A stretch of DNA of 15,468 nt from Agromyces sp. (GTDB lineage: Bacteria; Actinomycetota; Actinomycetes; Actinomycetales; Microbacteriaceae). Positions 1 to 6,840 of this stretch are shown piece after piece; position 1 is the stretch's first letter, and every line of letters starts with the position of its first letter. Both the position numbers and the translations under genes were made by a program. The notes below the pieces were generated by a model. That model searched no databases, had not been told where the DNA came from, and saw only the letters and a list, made by a program, of their open reading frames with translations. Where the stretch lies: positions 1 to 15,468 of the forward strand of contig JAPSJU010000021.1 in assembly GCA_031178025.1 (NCBI GenBank), read 5' to 3'.

Positions 1-699
1 TCGTGGAACACCCTCGGCGAGGTGCCGGAGGCCTCGACGATCGCCGAGCTCGCCCTCGCCGAGGGCGCCGACGTCGTGGTGCTGCCCGAGACGACCGATC
101 CCTTGGGCGAGGAGATCGCCATCGCCATGCGCGAGGGCGGCCGACCCATGTGGGTCCACACCCTCGCCTACGACGACGTCGCCAAGGCGCGATCGACGAC
201 CCTGCTCATCAGCCCGGACCTCGGCGCCTACGAGGTGGTCTCGGCTGAGGCCCCGGGCCCGCCGGGCAACACCAACACGCTGCCGAGCGTGGTGGCCGAG
301 CCCGTCGACGGCGACGGCCCGCGCATCGTCGCGGTGCACGCCGTCGCGCCCATCCGCTGGGAGTTCCGCAACTGGCGGAGCGACCTCGACTGGCTCGCGG
401 AGCAGTGCTCGGGCGAGAACGTCATCATGGCGGGCGACTTCAACGCGACGCTCGACCACTTCGCGGGGCGGGGCGTCGACGGCGGCGACCTCGGCCGATG
501 CCGGGATGCCGCGGCGGCGGGCGGCGCGGGAGGACTCGGCACCTGGCCGACCGACCTGCCCGCGCTGCTCGGCAGCCCGATCGACCATGTCATGGCGACG
601 CCCGACTGGCGGGTCGAGTCGGTCCGCGTCGTCGACGAGGTCGACGGGTCGGGCAGCGATCACCGGCCGGTGGTGGCGACGCTCTCCCCCGCCGGCTGA
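1..699 (+). CDS. Endonuclease/exonuclease/phosphatase family protein, 5' truncated
   Basis: The reading frame is open from base 1 and ends at TGA 697-699, leaving 232 residues; the start lies upstream of the window. Signature elements of the Mg-dependent EEP (DNase I-like) fold are visible in order. SWNT at the very start carries the first metal-site Asn. LPET has the catalytic Glu (window residue 30). GDFNAT carries Asp146 and Asn148. PIDHV carries Asp195, and SDHRP carries Asp220 and the catalytic His221. Family members hydrolyse phosphodiesters or phosphomonoesters; the substrate cannot be read from the sequence. Related actinobacterial proteins of about 330 residues usually have N-terminal membrane segments before the WN motif, so this is probably a membrane-anchored enzyme with its domain outside the cytoplasm. 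That part is inference because the N-terminus is missing. Confidence 0.9.
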   Translation, partial: SWNTLGEVPEASTIAELALAEGADVVVLPETTDPLGEEIAIAMREGGRPMWVHTLAYDDVAKARSTTLLISPDLGAYEVVSAEAPGPPGNTNTLPSVVAEPVDGDGPRIVAVHAVAPIRWEFRNWRSDLDWLAEQCSGENVIMAGDFNATLDHFAGRGVDGGDLGRCRDAAAAGGAGGLGTWPTDLPALLGSPIDHVMATPDWRVESVRVVDEVDGSGSDHRPVVATLSPAG

Positions 700-752
700 C
701 GTCGGCACGCGACGGCCCGGGCACCGGCTCCGCCTCAGGTCCCGGCGCTCGG

Positions 753-761
753 TGCGAGAAT
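753..761 (+). promoter_or_regulatory. Extended -10 of the pepP-like gene (leaderless start)
   Basis: TGC followed by GAGAAT (756-761) resembles an extended -10 (TGN plus a hexamer with 4/6 matches to TATAAT). Seven bases separate it from ATG 769, so transcription would begin at or next to the start codon. No Shine-Dalgarno is present. The same TGN-GAGAAT arrangement precedes the stress-protein gene at 4926. I see no clear -35. Confidence 0.45.
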
Positions 762-768
762 GGACCGC

Positions 769-2325
769 ATGGCGAACACGAGTGACACGAGCACCACGAC
801 GGCCCCTGCAGCCTCCGAGGAGGCGGCACGCAACGCCAATCGCTCGACGACCCCCGGCTCCGAGGGCTTCAAGGAGTACATCGGCAGCGGATGGGCCGAG
901 CGCTCCGAGGCCCTCCCGGCCGCGCGGGCGCAGGCGTCGTTCGCCGCCGCACGCCGCGAGCGGGTCTCCCGGGAGTTCCGCGGCATCCGACTGATCATTC
1001 CTGCGGGCGGCATGAAGCAGCGTGCGAACGACACGGACTACCCCTTCCGCGCCCACTCGGCGTTCGCCCACCTGACCGGCTGGGGCTCCGACTCCGAACC
1101 GGGCGCCGTGCTCGTGTTCGAACCGAACGGCGACACGCACACTGCCACGGTCTACTTCCGCGAGCGCGCGGGCCGGGACTCCGAGGAGTTCTACGCGAAC
1201 ACGTCGATCGGCGAGTTCTGGATCGGTCCGCGCCCCTCACTCCCGCACGTCGCCGCCGATCTGGCCATCGAGACGCGCGGGATCGAGGCCTTCGACAGGG
1301 TGCTCGCCTCGGTCGACACGTCGACGCTCGTCGTGCGGGAGGCCGACCCCGCCCTCACCGAGCGCATCGACCATGCCCGCATCCGGTACGCCGCCGAGGA
1401 GGCGCTCTCGACGAACGCCGCCGACGCGCCGTTCTCCCTCGAGGTGAACGGCGAGCACGAACCCGACGCCGAGCTCGCCCGCGTGCTCTCCGAACTGCGT
1501 CTCGTGAAGGACGAGTTCGAGGTCGCCGAGATGCGCGCCGCGATCGCCGCGACGCAGCGCGGATTCTCGGAGGTGATCGAGGAGCTGCCGCGCATCACCG
1601 CCGAGGTGCGGGGCGAACGCGTCATCGAGGGCGTCTTCGCCACGCGGGCACGCCTCGACGGCAACGACGTCGGGTACGGCTCCATCGCCGCCGCAGGGCC
1701 GCACGCGACCATCCTCCACTGGACCCGCAACGACGGACCCGTCGTCCCGGGCGACCTCGTGCTGCTCGATGCCGGCGTCGAACTCGACTCGTACTACACC
1801 GCCGACATCACGCGCACGTTCCCCGTGAACGGCAGGTTCTCCGAGGTGCAGCGCCTCGTGTACGAGGCGGTGCTCGAGGCGGCTGACGCCGCGTTCGCGA
1901 TCGTGCGCCCCGGCGTCGTCTTCCGCGAGGTGCATGCCGCCGCCATGCAGGTGATCGCGCGAAGGACCGCCGAGTGGGGCTTCCTGCCCGTCTCGGCCGA
2001 GGAGTCGCTCCAGCCCGAGCACCAGTTCCACCGCCGGTACATGGTGCACGGCACGAGCCACCATCTCGGCCTCGACGTGCACGACTGCGCCCAGGCCCGT
2101 CGCTCGATGTACATGGACGGCGTGCTCGAACCCGGCATGGTCTTCACGATCGAACCGGGTCTGTACTTCCAGCCCGACGACCTCACCGTCCCTGCCGAGT
2201 TCCGCGGCATCGGCGTGCGCATCGAGGACGACATCCTCGTGACGGCCGACGGCGCCGAGAACCTCTCCGCGGCGATCCCCCGGACGGCCGACGACGTGGA
2301 GGCCTGGGTGCGGGGCCGTCGCTGA
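769..2325 (+). CDS. pepP: Xaa-Pro aminopeptidase (aminopeptidase P, M24B)
   Basis: A 518-residue cytoplasmic metallopeptidase that removes N-terminal residues preceding proline. An aminopeptidase P N-terminal domain spans roughly residues 50-190 (FRGIRLIIPAGG, then YPFRAHSAFAHLTGW). A pita-bread M24 catalytic domain follows from about residue 230. All five dinuclear metal ligands are present: Asp334 in LLDAG, Asp346 in ADITRTFP, His431 in HGTSHHLGLDVHD, Glu462 in TIEPGLYF and Glu486 in GVRIEDD. Length fits the actinobacterial family. I prefer ATG 769 over in-frame ATG 760 because a -10-like element ends seven bases before 769 and would overlap a start at 760. The first 40 residues are Thr/Ala-rich and probably disordered. 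It converges on the PGPGW gene. Function is confident; the gene symbol follows the family. Confidence 0.93.
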   Translation: MANTSDTSTTTAPAASEEAARNANRSTTPGSEGFKEYIGSGWAERSEALPAARAQASFAAARRERVSREFRGIRLIIPAGGMKQRANDTDYPFRAHSAFAHLTGWGSDSEPGAVLVFEPNGDTHTATVYFRERAGRDSEEFYANTSIGEFWIGPRPSLPHVAADLAIETRGIEAFDRVLASVDTSTLVVREADPALTERIDHARIRYAAEEALSTNAADAPFSLEVNGEHEPDAELARVLSELRLVKDEFEVAEMRAAIAATQRGFSEVIEELPRITAEVRGERVIEGVFATRARLDGNDVGYGSIAAAGPHATILHWTRNDGPVVPGDLVLLDAGVELDSYYTADITRTFPVNGRFSEVQRLVYEAVLEAADAAFAIVRPGVVFREVHAAAMQVIARRTAEWGFLPVSAEESLQPEHQFHRRYMVHGTSHHLGLDVHDCAQARRSMYMDGVLEPGMVFTIEPGLYFQPDDLTVPAEFRGIGVRIEDDILVTADGAENLSAAIPRTADDVEAWVRGRR

Positions 2326-2369
2326 GCCGACCCCGAGGGGGCCGGACCGGCTCGGGCCGGCGCCTCAGC
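2321..2369. terminator. Inverted repeats between convergent pepP and PGPGW genes
   Basis: GCTGAG (2321-2326) and CTCAGC (2364-2369) are inverted copies that contain the two opposing stop codons (TGA 2323-2325 and TCA 2365-2367). Between them are GC-rich hairpins: CCCC/GGGG around GAG (2331-2341) and CCGGC/GCCGG with a TCGG loop (2347-2360). There is no T-tract, so a bidirectional terminator role is only inferred. Confidence 0.35.
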
Positions 2370-2703
2370 TCGCGCGTGCCGCGCGTCGCGCGCGCCACCA
2401 CGTCCAGAACCGGGCGAGCCAGCGCTTCGTGAATGCCGCGAGCCGCCTCGCCCACGCGAACTCGGTACCGAGGATCGCGAGCCCGAGGAAGACGACGAGC
2501 CACCCCGGTCCGGGCAGCGGCACGAGCAGCACGCCGAGCACGGTGATGGAGCCGCCGAGTGCCCCGACGGCGCCACGGTAGGCCCGCCGCAGCACGGGGC
2601 GCCGGTCGATGCGGGCGCGGATGCCGCGGAGCATCCGCCGCAGGGGCCGGTCGGTGCGCTCGCCCGCCGCGATCTCGCGGTCGATCTCCTGCTGCAGTCC
2701 CAT
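2365..2703 (-). CDS. Small PGPGW-type transmembrane protein
   Basis: A 112-residue protein with the hallmark PGPGW motif at residues 64-68, in the context VPLPGPGWLVVFLGLAILG. It matches the putative transmembrane family named for this motif (TIGR02611-like), whose biochemical role is unknown to me. Two hydrophobic segments (about 44-62 and 67-83) flank the motif and form a likely re-entrant or hairpin pair in the cytoplasmic membrane. The N-terminal third is charged and helical (IDREIAAGERTDRPLRR), and the C-terminus is Arg/Trp-rich. The frame extends further upstream, but MGLQQEIDRE at 2703 is the natural start: a -10-like TATCGT sits seven bases before it, and the upstream codons do not look like the family. 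It is divergent from the secreted peptidase gene. Confidence 0.82.
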   Translation of the reverse strand: MGLQQEIDREIAAGERTDRPLRRMLRGIRARIDRRPVLRRAYRGAVGALGGSITVLGVLLVPLPGPGWLVVFLGLAILGTEFAWARRLAAFTKRWLARFWTWWRARRAARAS

Positions 2704-2710
2704 GACACAC

Positions 2711-2716
2711 ACGATA
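2711..2716 (-). promoter_or_regulatory. -10 of the PGPGW gene, within a palindrome
   Basis: On the minus strand TATCGT (plus-strand ACGATA) ends seven bases before ATG 2703, with no Shine-Dalgarno between, so the mRNA is probably leaderless. The hexamer overlaps the perfect 10-base palindrome CGATATATCG at 2712-2721, which could be a repressor site. Confidence 0.4.
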
Positions 2717-2768
2717 TATCGCGTTGCCGCCGGCAGTACGATCTCTGGCGAAATGCGCCGATCCCGTC

Positions 2769-2774
2769 TACATT
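2769..2774 (+). promoter_or_regulatory. Candidate -10 of the M1 peptidase gene
   Basis: TACATT fits the actinobacterial TANNNT -10. It would start transcription near 2781, giving a leader of about 30 bases that contains the Shine-Dalgarno at 2802. The -35 region (TGGCGA at 2746-2751) is poor. Unlike its neighbours this gene would have a normal 5' leader. Confidence 0.35.
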
Positions 2775-2801
2775 GTGCAGCACCGATCACGCGCTTCCGC
2801 T

Positions 2802-2807
2802 GGAGGA
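2802..2807 (+). promoter_or_regulatory. Shine-Dalgarno of the M1 peptidase gene
   Basis: GGAGGA lies three bases before ATG 2811 (about seven counted from its core). It selects 2811 over the upstream in-frame starts and places the signal peptide at the N-terminus. Confidence 0.7.
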
Positions 2808-2810
2808 CCC

Positions 2811-4244
2811 ATGTCGTCGCGACGCACCACGTTCGTCACCCTCGCAGCGGCGGGTCTCGCCGCCGCAGTCATCAGCGGGCCGTCGCTCGCGGTCGCCGCC
2901 CCCGACCAGCCCGGCACCCCACGCTACGGCGAGGGCGCCGCCGGTGCGGGCGACCCGTACTTCCCCCTCGCGGGCAACGGCGGCACCGACGTCCTCCATT
3001 ACGACCTCGACCTCGAGTACACGCCGCCCGCAGCGGCCCCCGCGCCGCTCGAGGGGCATCTCGCCGGAGTCGCCACGATCGACCTCCTCGCCACGGCCGA
3101 TCTCGACCGCTTCAACCTCGACCTGCGGGGACTGACGGCCACCGCCGTGACCGTCGCCGGCAAGCCCGCCCACTTCGAGCAGGTGGAGAACGAGCTCGTC
3201 ATCACGCCGCGGCCGAAGCTCAAGGCGGGCACCTCCGCCCAGGTGGTCGTCTCGTATGGCGGCACGACCACCCGGCCGACCGATATCGAGGGCGCACTCT
3301 ACGGCTGGGTCACCACCCGTGACGGGGCGATGGTCGTCAGCGAGCCGGACGGGTCGGCGACGTGGTTCCCGGTGAACGACCACCCGACCGACAAGTCCAC
3401 GTACTCCTTCGAGATCACCGTGCCGGAGGGCCTCGTGGCCGTGGCGAACGGCCTGCTCACGGGATCGACGACGGAGGCGGGTCGCACGACGTGGACGTGG
3501 GACGCGCCCGACCCCATGGCGGCATACCTCGCCACGGCGACCGTCGGCAACTTCGTGCTCGACCAGTACACGGCGGCCAACGGCACGCCGATCATCGACG
3601 CGCTCGATGCCGACCGACCGGCCACGGCCTACGCCGATCTCGCGCTCACGAGCGACATGCTGGTGTTCTTCGAGAGCCTGTACGGCCCGTACCCGTTCAA
3701 CTCCTACGGGGCGATCGTCGACGACGACTCGGTGGGGTACGCCCTCGAGACGCAGACGCGCTCGTTCTTCTCACGCAACGCCCGCGAGGGCACGATCGCG
3801 CACGAGCTCGCGCATCAATGGATGGGCGACCAGGTCAGCCCCGAGCGCTGGGCCGACATCTGGCTCAACGAGGGCTGGGCGACGTACTCCGAGTGGATGT
3901 GGGACGAGCACCGCGGCCGGGACACCGCTGCGCAGACCTTCGACGAGTTCATGGCCACGCCGGCCGAGGACGAGGAGTGGGACTTCGTCGTCGCCGACCC
4001 CACGCCGCTCGGGCTCTTCGCGGGCCCGGTCTACGACCGCGGGGCGGCCACGCTCCACGCGCTCCGGGTGAAGATCGGCGACGACGCGTTCTTCGCACTC
4101 GCCCGGACGTGGCTGGAGCGATTCGGCGGAGGCACGGCCGGCACCCGGGACTTCATCGGGCTCGCCGAGGAGGTGTCAGGCCAGGACCTCGACGCATTCT
4201 TCGAGGCATGGGTGTACACGCCGTCGAAGCCCGCGAGCTGGTGA
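2811..4244 (+). CDS. Secreted M1-family zinc metallopeptidase
   Basis: A 477-residue M1 (gluzincin) peptidase. Residues 1-30 form a Sec-type signal peptide: SSRR, a long Ala-rich hydrophobic core, then AVAA before PDQPG. There is no lipobox Cys and no C-terminal anchor, so it is probably released. The N-terminal beta-saddle domain covers about residues 40-230. The catalytic domain has HELAHQW with zinc ligands His331 and His335 and catalytic Glu332. The third ligand Glu354 lies in NEGWATY, 19 residues on. Tyr408 (GPVYDRGAATL) matches the transition-state Tyr. The exopeptidase GXMEN motif is replaced by GYALETQT, a form I associate with secreted actinobacterial M1 enzymes. The large C-terminal domain of PepN is absent. 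It probably trims extracellular peptides; specificity is unknown. Confidence 0.92.
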   Translation: MSSRRTTFVTLAAAGLAAAVISGPSLAVAAPDQPGTPRYGEGAAGAGDPYFPLAGNGGTDVLHYDLDLEYTPPAAAPAPLEGHLAGVATIDLLATADLDRFNLDLRGLTATAVTVAGKPAHFEQVENELVITPRPKLKAGTSAQVVVSYGGTTTRPTDIEGALYGWVTTRDGAMVVSEPDGSATWFPVNDHPTDKSTYSFEITVPEGLVAVANGLLTGSTTEAGRTTWTWDAPDPMAAYLATATVGNFVLDQYTAANGTPIIDALDADRPATAYADLALTSDMLVFFESLYGPYPFNSYGAIVDDDSVGYALETQTRSFFSRNAREGTIAHELAHQWMGDQVSPERWADIWLNEGWATYSEWMWDEHRGRDTAAQTFDEFMATPAEDEEWDFVVADPTPLGLFAGPVYDRGAATLHALRVKIGDDAFFALARTWLERFGGGTAGTRDFIGLAEEVSGQDLDAFFEAWVYTPSKPASW

Positions 4245-4254
4245 GGCAGCCGGG

Positions 4255-4926
4255 TCAGCCGGCGTCCGACTCGCGTCGTTGGCGCGCGGCGCGGCGGGCC
4301 GCATCCTGCGCCTCGCCGTAGGTCAGGGCCTGCGGTTCGGGGCGCTCCTCGGCTGCGTCCGAGGCGTCGGCGCCGGATGCCTCGCGCACCTCTCCCGCGT
4401 CGCGCTCGGGGACGGCGGGAGGGACGGGAGCCGGGGCGTCGGCGACCCCGAGGATGTCACGAGCCCGCGCCGCGTGCGCGGCCTCCGTCACGATCGCGTA
4501 GCGGGTCGCGAGCACCTGGGCGACGGACGTGAAGTCGCGGCGTCGACGATTGACCGAGTACGACACGACGCTGAAGATCATGCCGAACCCGGCACCGATC
4601 AGGATGGCCGAGGCGAGGATGCCGAGCGTCGTGCCGGTGGGCGCGAAGATGAAGAACAGCAGGCCGAGGAACGTACCGAACCACGCGCCCGACAGCGCAC
4701 CCGCTCCCGCTGCCCGACCCCAGCTCAGCCGCCCGGTGATGCGCTCGACGCTCGTGAGGTCGGACCCGACGATCGCGAGCTCCTTCACCGGGAAGCCCGC
4801 CTTCGCCAATGCGTCGACCGCGGACTGCGCCTCGGCGTAGGTCTCGAAGCTCGTGATCGTCTCGCCCCTGGGGACGGTGGGATACGCACGGGCCAGGCGG
4901 CCTCCGAACGGGGATGGTGTGCTCAC
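4255..4926 (-). CDS. YflT-like general stress protein with glycine-zipper membrane segments
   Basis: A 223-residue protein. Residues 20-70 resemble the YflT/general stress protein 17M domain: GETITSFETYAEAQSAVDAL, AGFPVKELAIVGSDL, then SVERITGRLSWG. Two Gly/Ala-rich hydrophobic segments follow (about 72-96 and 99-124), with a glycine-zipper look (GAGALSGAWFGTFLG). An Arg cluster (NRRRRDF) marks a cytoplasmic boundary. The tail from about residue 160 is Pro/Ala/Glu-rich and low complexity. Members are annotated as stress proteins without a defined biochemical role. I chose GTG 4926 (MSTPSPFGG) over GTG 4932 because an extended -10 lies exactly six bases upstream. It ends 10 bases from the convergent M1 gene and is divergent from the MgtE-like operon. 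Confidence 0.8.
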   Translation of the reverse strand: MSTPSPFGGRLARAYPTVPRGETITSFETYAEAQSAVDALAKAGFPVKELAIVGSDLTSVERITGRLSWGRAAGAGALSGAWFGTFLGLLFFIFAPTGTTLGILASAILIGAGFGMIFSVVSYSVNRRRRDFTSVAQVLATRYAIVTEAAHAARARDILGVADAPAPVPPAVPERDAGEVREASGADASDAAEERPEPQALTYGEAQDAARRAARQRRESDAG

Positions 4927-4932
4927 GGGCAC

Positions 4933-4941
4933 ATTCTCTCA
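4933..4941 (-). promoter_or_regulatory. Extended -10 of the stress-protein gene (leaderless start)
   Basis: On the minus strand TGA-GAGAAT reads as an extended -10. Six bases then separate it from GTG 4926. It matches the arrangement before the pepP-like gene (TGC-GAGAAT). No Shine-Dalgarno is visible. Confidence 0.45.
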
Positions 4942-4991
4942 CGCGGGCGAGCGCGCACATCGAGGAGGGTCTGGATACGGCCGAGCTGGGC

Positions 4992-4997
4992 TACGTT
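4992..4997 (+). promoter_or_regulatory. -10 of the MgtE-like/DUF1003/Mrp operon (leaderless start)
   Basis: TACGTT lies exactly six bases before GTG 5004, in the context CTACGTTGGT. No Shine-Dalgarno is present, and the -35 region is not recognisable. The 77-base gap 4927-5003 holds this and the divergent stress-gene promoter. Confidence 0.45.
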
Positions 4998-5003
4998 GGT
5001 AAC

Positions 5004-6332
5004 GTGAGCGCCACGAGAGTCTTCGTCGCCCGACTCGCCGGGTGCGCCGTCTTCGACCCCGCCGGGGATCGGGTCGGCAAGGTGCGCGACGTCCTCGTCG
5101 TGTACCGCAAGAACGACCCTCCCCGCGTCGTCGGCCTGATCGTCGAGATCCCCGGCAAGCGCCGCGTCTTCGTCTCGATCGGCCGCGTCACCTCCATCGG
5201 CGGCGGGCAGATCATCACGACCGGCCTGATCAACCTGCGCCGCTTCGAGCAGCGGGGCGGCGAGGTGCGCGTCATCGCCGAGATGCTGGGGCGCAAGGTC
5301 AGCTTCAACGACGGATCCGGCCACGCCACCGTCGAGGACGTCGCGATCGTCGAGCGCGAGCCGGGCGAGTGGGAGGTCGACCAGCTCTTCGTGCGTCGGC
5401 CGAAGGGGGCGTCGCCGTTCTCGAAGGGCCAGTCGGCGTACGTGACGTGGCGCGAGGTGCGCGAGGCGACGCCGAGCGGCGAGGCCCAGTCGGCCGAGCA
5501 GCTCATCGCCACGTACTCGGAACTGAAGCCGGCCGACCTCGCCAACACCCTGCTCGACCTGCCGGCGCAGCGTCGACAGGAGGTCGCCGAGGAGCTCTCC
5601 GACGATCGCCTCGCCGACGTGCTCGAGGAGATGCCCGAGAAGGACCAGGTCGAGATCCTCGCGAGGCTCGGCGACGACCGCGCCGCCGCGGTGCTCGACC
5701 ACATGCAGCCCGACGACGCCGCCGACCTGATCGCGCAGCTGCCCGAGGAGCGCGGCGAGCACCTGCTCGAGCTCATGGAGCCCGAAGAGGCGGACGACGT
5801 CCGGTTCCTGCTCGCCTACGGCGCCGACACGGCGGGCGGGCTCATGACCACCGAGCCGATCATCGTGTCGGCCGACGCGACCGTCGCGGAGGGGCTCGCG
5901 CTGATCCGGCGCCACGACCTGCCTCCCGCACTCGGCGCGGCCGTCTGCGTGACCCTCCCACCGTACGAACCGCCGACCGGGCGCTTCCTCGGCATGGTCC
6001 ACTTCCAGCGGATGCTCCGGTATCCGCCGCACGAGCGACTCGGAACCCTCATCGACCAGGGCCTCGAGCCCGTGCGCGCCGACACCTCCGCAGCGGAGGT
6101 GAGTCGCATCCTCGCGAGCTACGACCTCGTGTCGGTGCCGGTCGTCGATGAGAAGCATCGACTCGTCGGGGTGGTGACGATTGACGACGTGCTCGACTAC
6201 CTCCTGCCCGATGACTGGCGAAGCCACCCTGATGAGACCGAGGTGGGGCGCCGTGCTGCCGCGCGCGCCCAGTTGACGACGGGAAGCATCCCGATCCCAC
6301 ACGGAAGGAGGGCAGGAGATGGCACGCGTTGA
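5004..6332 (+). CDS. Soluble PRC-barrel/MgtE-N/CBS protein (MgtE-like without the pore)
   Basis: A 442-residue protein. Residues 1-150 carry two PRC-barrel-like beta modules (CAVFDPAGDRVGKVRDVLVV and the GRKVSFNDGS region). Residues 163-272 form the alpha-superhelical MgtE N domain, with repeats such as ADVLEEMPEKDQVEIL and AAAVLDHMQPDDAADLIAQL. GADTAGGLMTTEP (273-285) opens a CBS pair, about 280-335 and 345-400, ending TIDDVLDYLLP. In true MgtE this N-CBS unit is the cytosolic Mg2+ sensor of a five-helix channel. No membrane segment follows here, and the 40-residue tail is polar. A regulatory or sensory role in divalent-cation balance is inference. GTG 5004 is chosen because a -10-like TACGTT lies six bases upstream and MSATRVFVARL is a natural N-terminus. 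The 3' end overlaps the DUF1003 gene by 14 bases. Confidence 0.88.
   Translation: MSATRVFVARLAGCAVFDPAGDRVGKVRDVLVVYRKNDPPRVVGLIVEIPGKRRVFVSIGRVTSIGGGQIITTGLINLRRFEQRGGEVRVIAEMLGRKVSFNDGSGHATVEDVAIVEREPGEWEVDQLFVRRPKGASPFSKGQSAYVTWREVREATPSGEAQSAEQLIATYSELKPADLANTLLDLPAQRRQEVAEELSDDRLADVLEEMPEKDQVEILARLGDDRAAAVLDHMQPDDAADLIAQLPEERGEHLLELMEPEEADDVRFLLAYGADTAGGLMTTEPIIVSADATVAEGLALIRRHDLPPALGAAVCVTLPPYEPPTGRFLGMVHFQRMLRYPPHERLGTLIDQGLEPVRADTSAAEVSRILASYDLVSVPVVDEKHRLVGVVTIDDVLDYLLPDDWRSHPDETEVGRRAAARAQLTTGSIPIPHGRRAGDGTR
6307..6312 (+). promoter_or_regulatory. Shine-Dalgarno of the DUF1003 gene
   Basis: GGAGGG, within the longer GGAAGGAGGG, lies six bases before ATG 6319, inside the end of the upstream gene. 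It fixes the start of the DUF1003 protein and shows coupled translation in an operon. Confidence 0.65.
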
Positions 6333-6840
6333 CGTCGAGGACCGCCGGTTCGACACCCCGAAGGGCATCCGCCGAACTGCGCCCTTCCGCGGCTCGGACG
6401 ATAACGACCGATTCGGCCGGTTCACCGAGTGGGTGGCCCGCGCCATGGGCACCCCGGCCTTCCTGCTCGGACTGTCGCTCTTCGCGATCGGGTGGATGGC
6501 GTGGAACACGTTCGCGCCCGAGCACCTCCGCTTCGACTCGATCGCGATCGGCTTCACGGCACTGACGCTCGTGCTCTCGCTCCAGGCGTCGTACGCCGCC
6601 CCCCTCATCCTGCTCGCGCAGAACCGGCAGGACGACCGCGACCGGGTCCAGATCGAACAGGACCGCCAGCGCGCCGAACGCAACCTCGCCGACACGGAGT
6701 ACCTGGCACGCGAGGTGGTCGCCCTCCGACTCGTCGTGAAGGACCTGGCGACGAAGGAGTTCATCCGGGCGGAGCTGCGAGCGATGCTCGAGGAGCTCGG
6801 CACGCACGATGAGGAGGAGCCGGAGCATGCTGCCGGCTGA
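6319..6840 (+). CDS. DUF1003 membrane protein
   Basis: A 173-residue inner-membrane protein typical of DUF1003 in length and layout. A polar N-terminus (FRGSDDNDRFGRFTEWVARAMG) precedes two transmembrane helices: about 44-65 (PAFLLGLSLFAIGWMAWN) and 74-100 (AIGFTALTLVLSLQASYAAP). The conserved stretch LILLAQNRQDDRDR follows. The C-terminal half (about 100-165) is charged and predicted helical/coiled-coil (RVQIEQDRQRAERNLADTEY), so it probably sits in the cytoplasm. I know of no established reaction for the family. It overlaps the MgtE-like gene by 14 bases and the mrp gene by 14 bases, so the three are co-translated. A physical link with the pore-less MgtE-like protein is a reasonable inference. 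Confidence 0.9.
   Translation: MARVDVEDRRFDTPKGIRRTAPFRGSDDNDRFGRFTEWVARAMGTPAFLLGLSLFAIGWMAWNTFAPEHLRFDSIAIGFTALTLVLSLQASYAAPLILLAQNRQDDRDRVQIEQDRQRAERNLADTEYLAREVVALRLVVKDLATKEFIRAELRAMLEELGTHDEEEPEHAAG
6812..6817 (+). promoter_or_regulatory. Shine-Dalgarno deciding the mrp start
   Basis: AGGAGG lies nine bases before ATG 6827. The alternative in-frame ATG 6809 has no such site upstream, so 6827 is preferred. Confidence 0.6.

Noticed and set aside
760..768. ATG 760 as the start of the aminopeptidase gene
   Set aside because: It falls within the -10-like GAGAAT, and ATG 769 has the spacing seen at seven other genes. The difference is only three residues and remains unproven.
5004..6332. 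Calling this gene a magnesium transporter (mgtE)
   Set aside because: The five-helix channel domain that defines MgtE is absent; only the cytosolic sensor-type domains remain.
4923..6803. A very long open frame on the minus strand (about 600 codons) opposite the MgtE-like/DUF1003 genes
   Set aside because: Its protein is low-complexity Arg/Val/Asp-rich sequence typical of the antisense of high-GC genes. The plus strand encodes clear domain families and has start signals.
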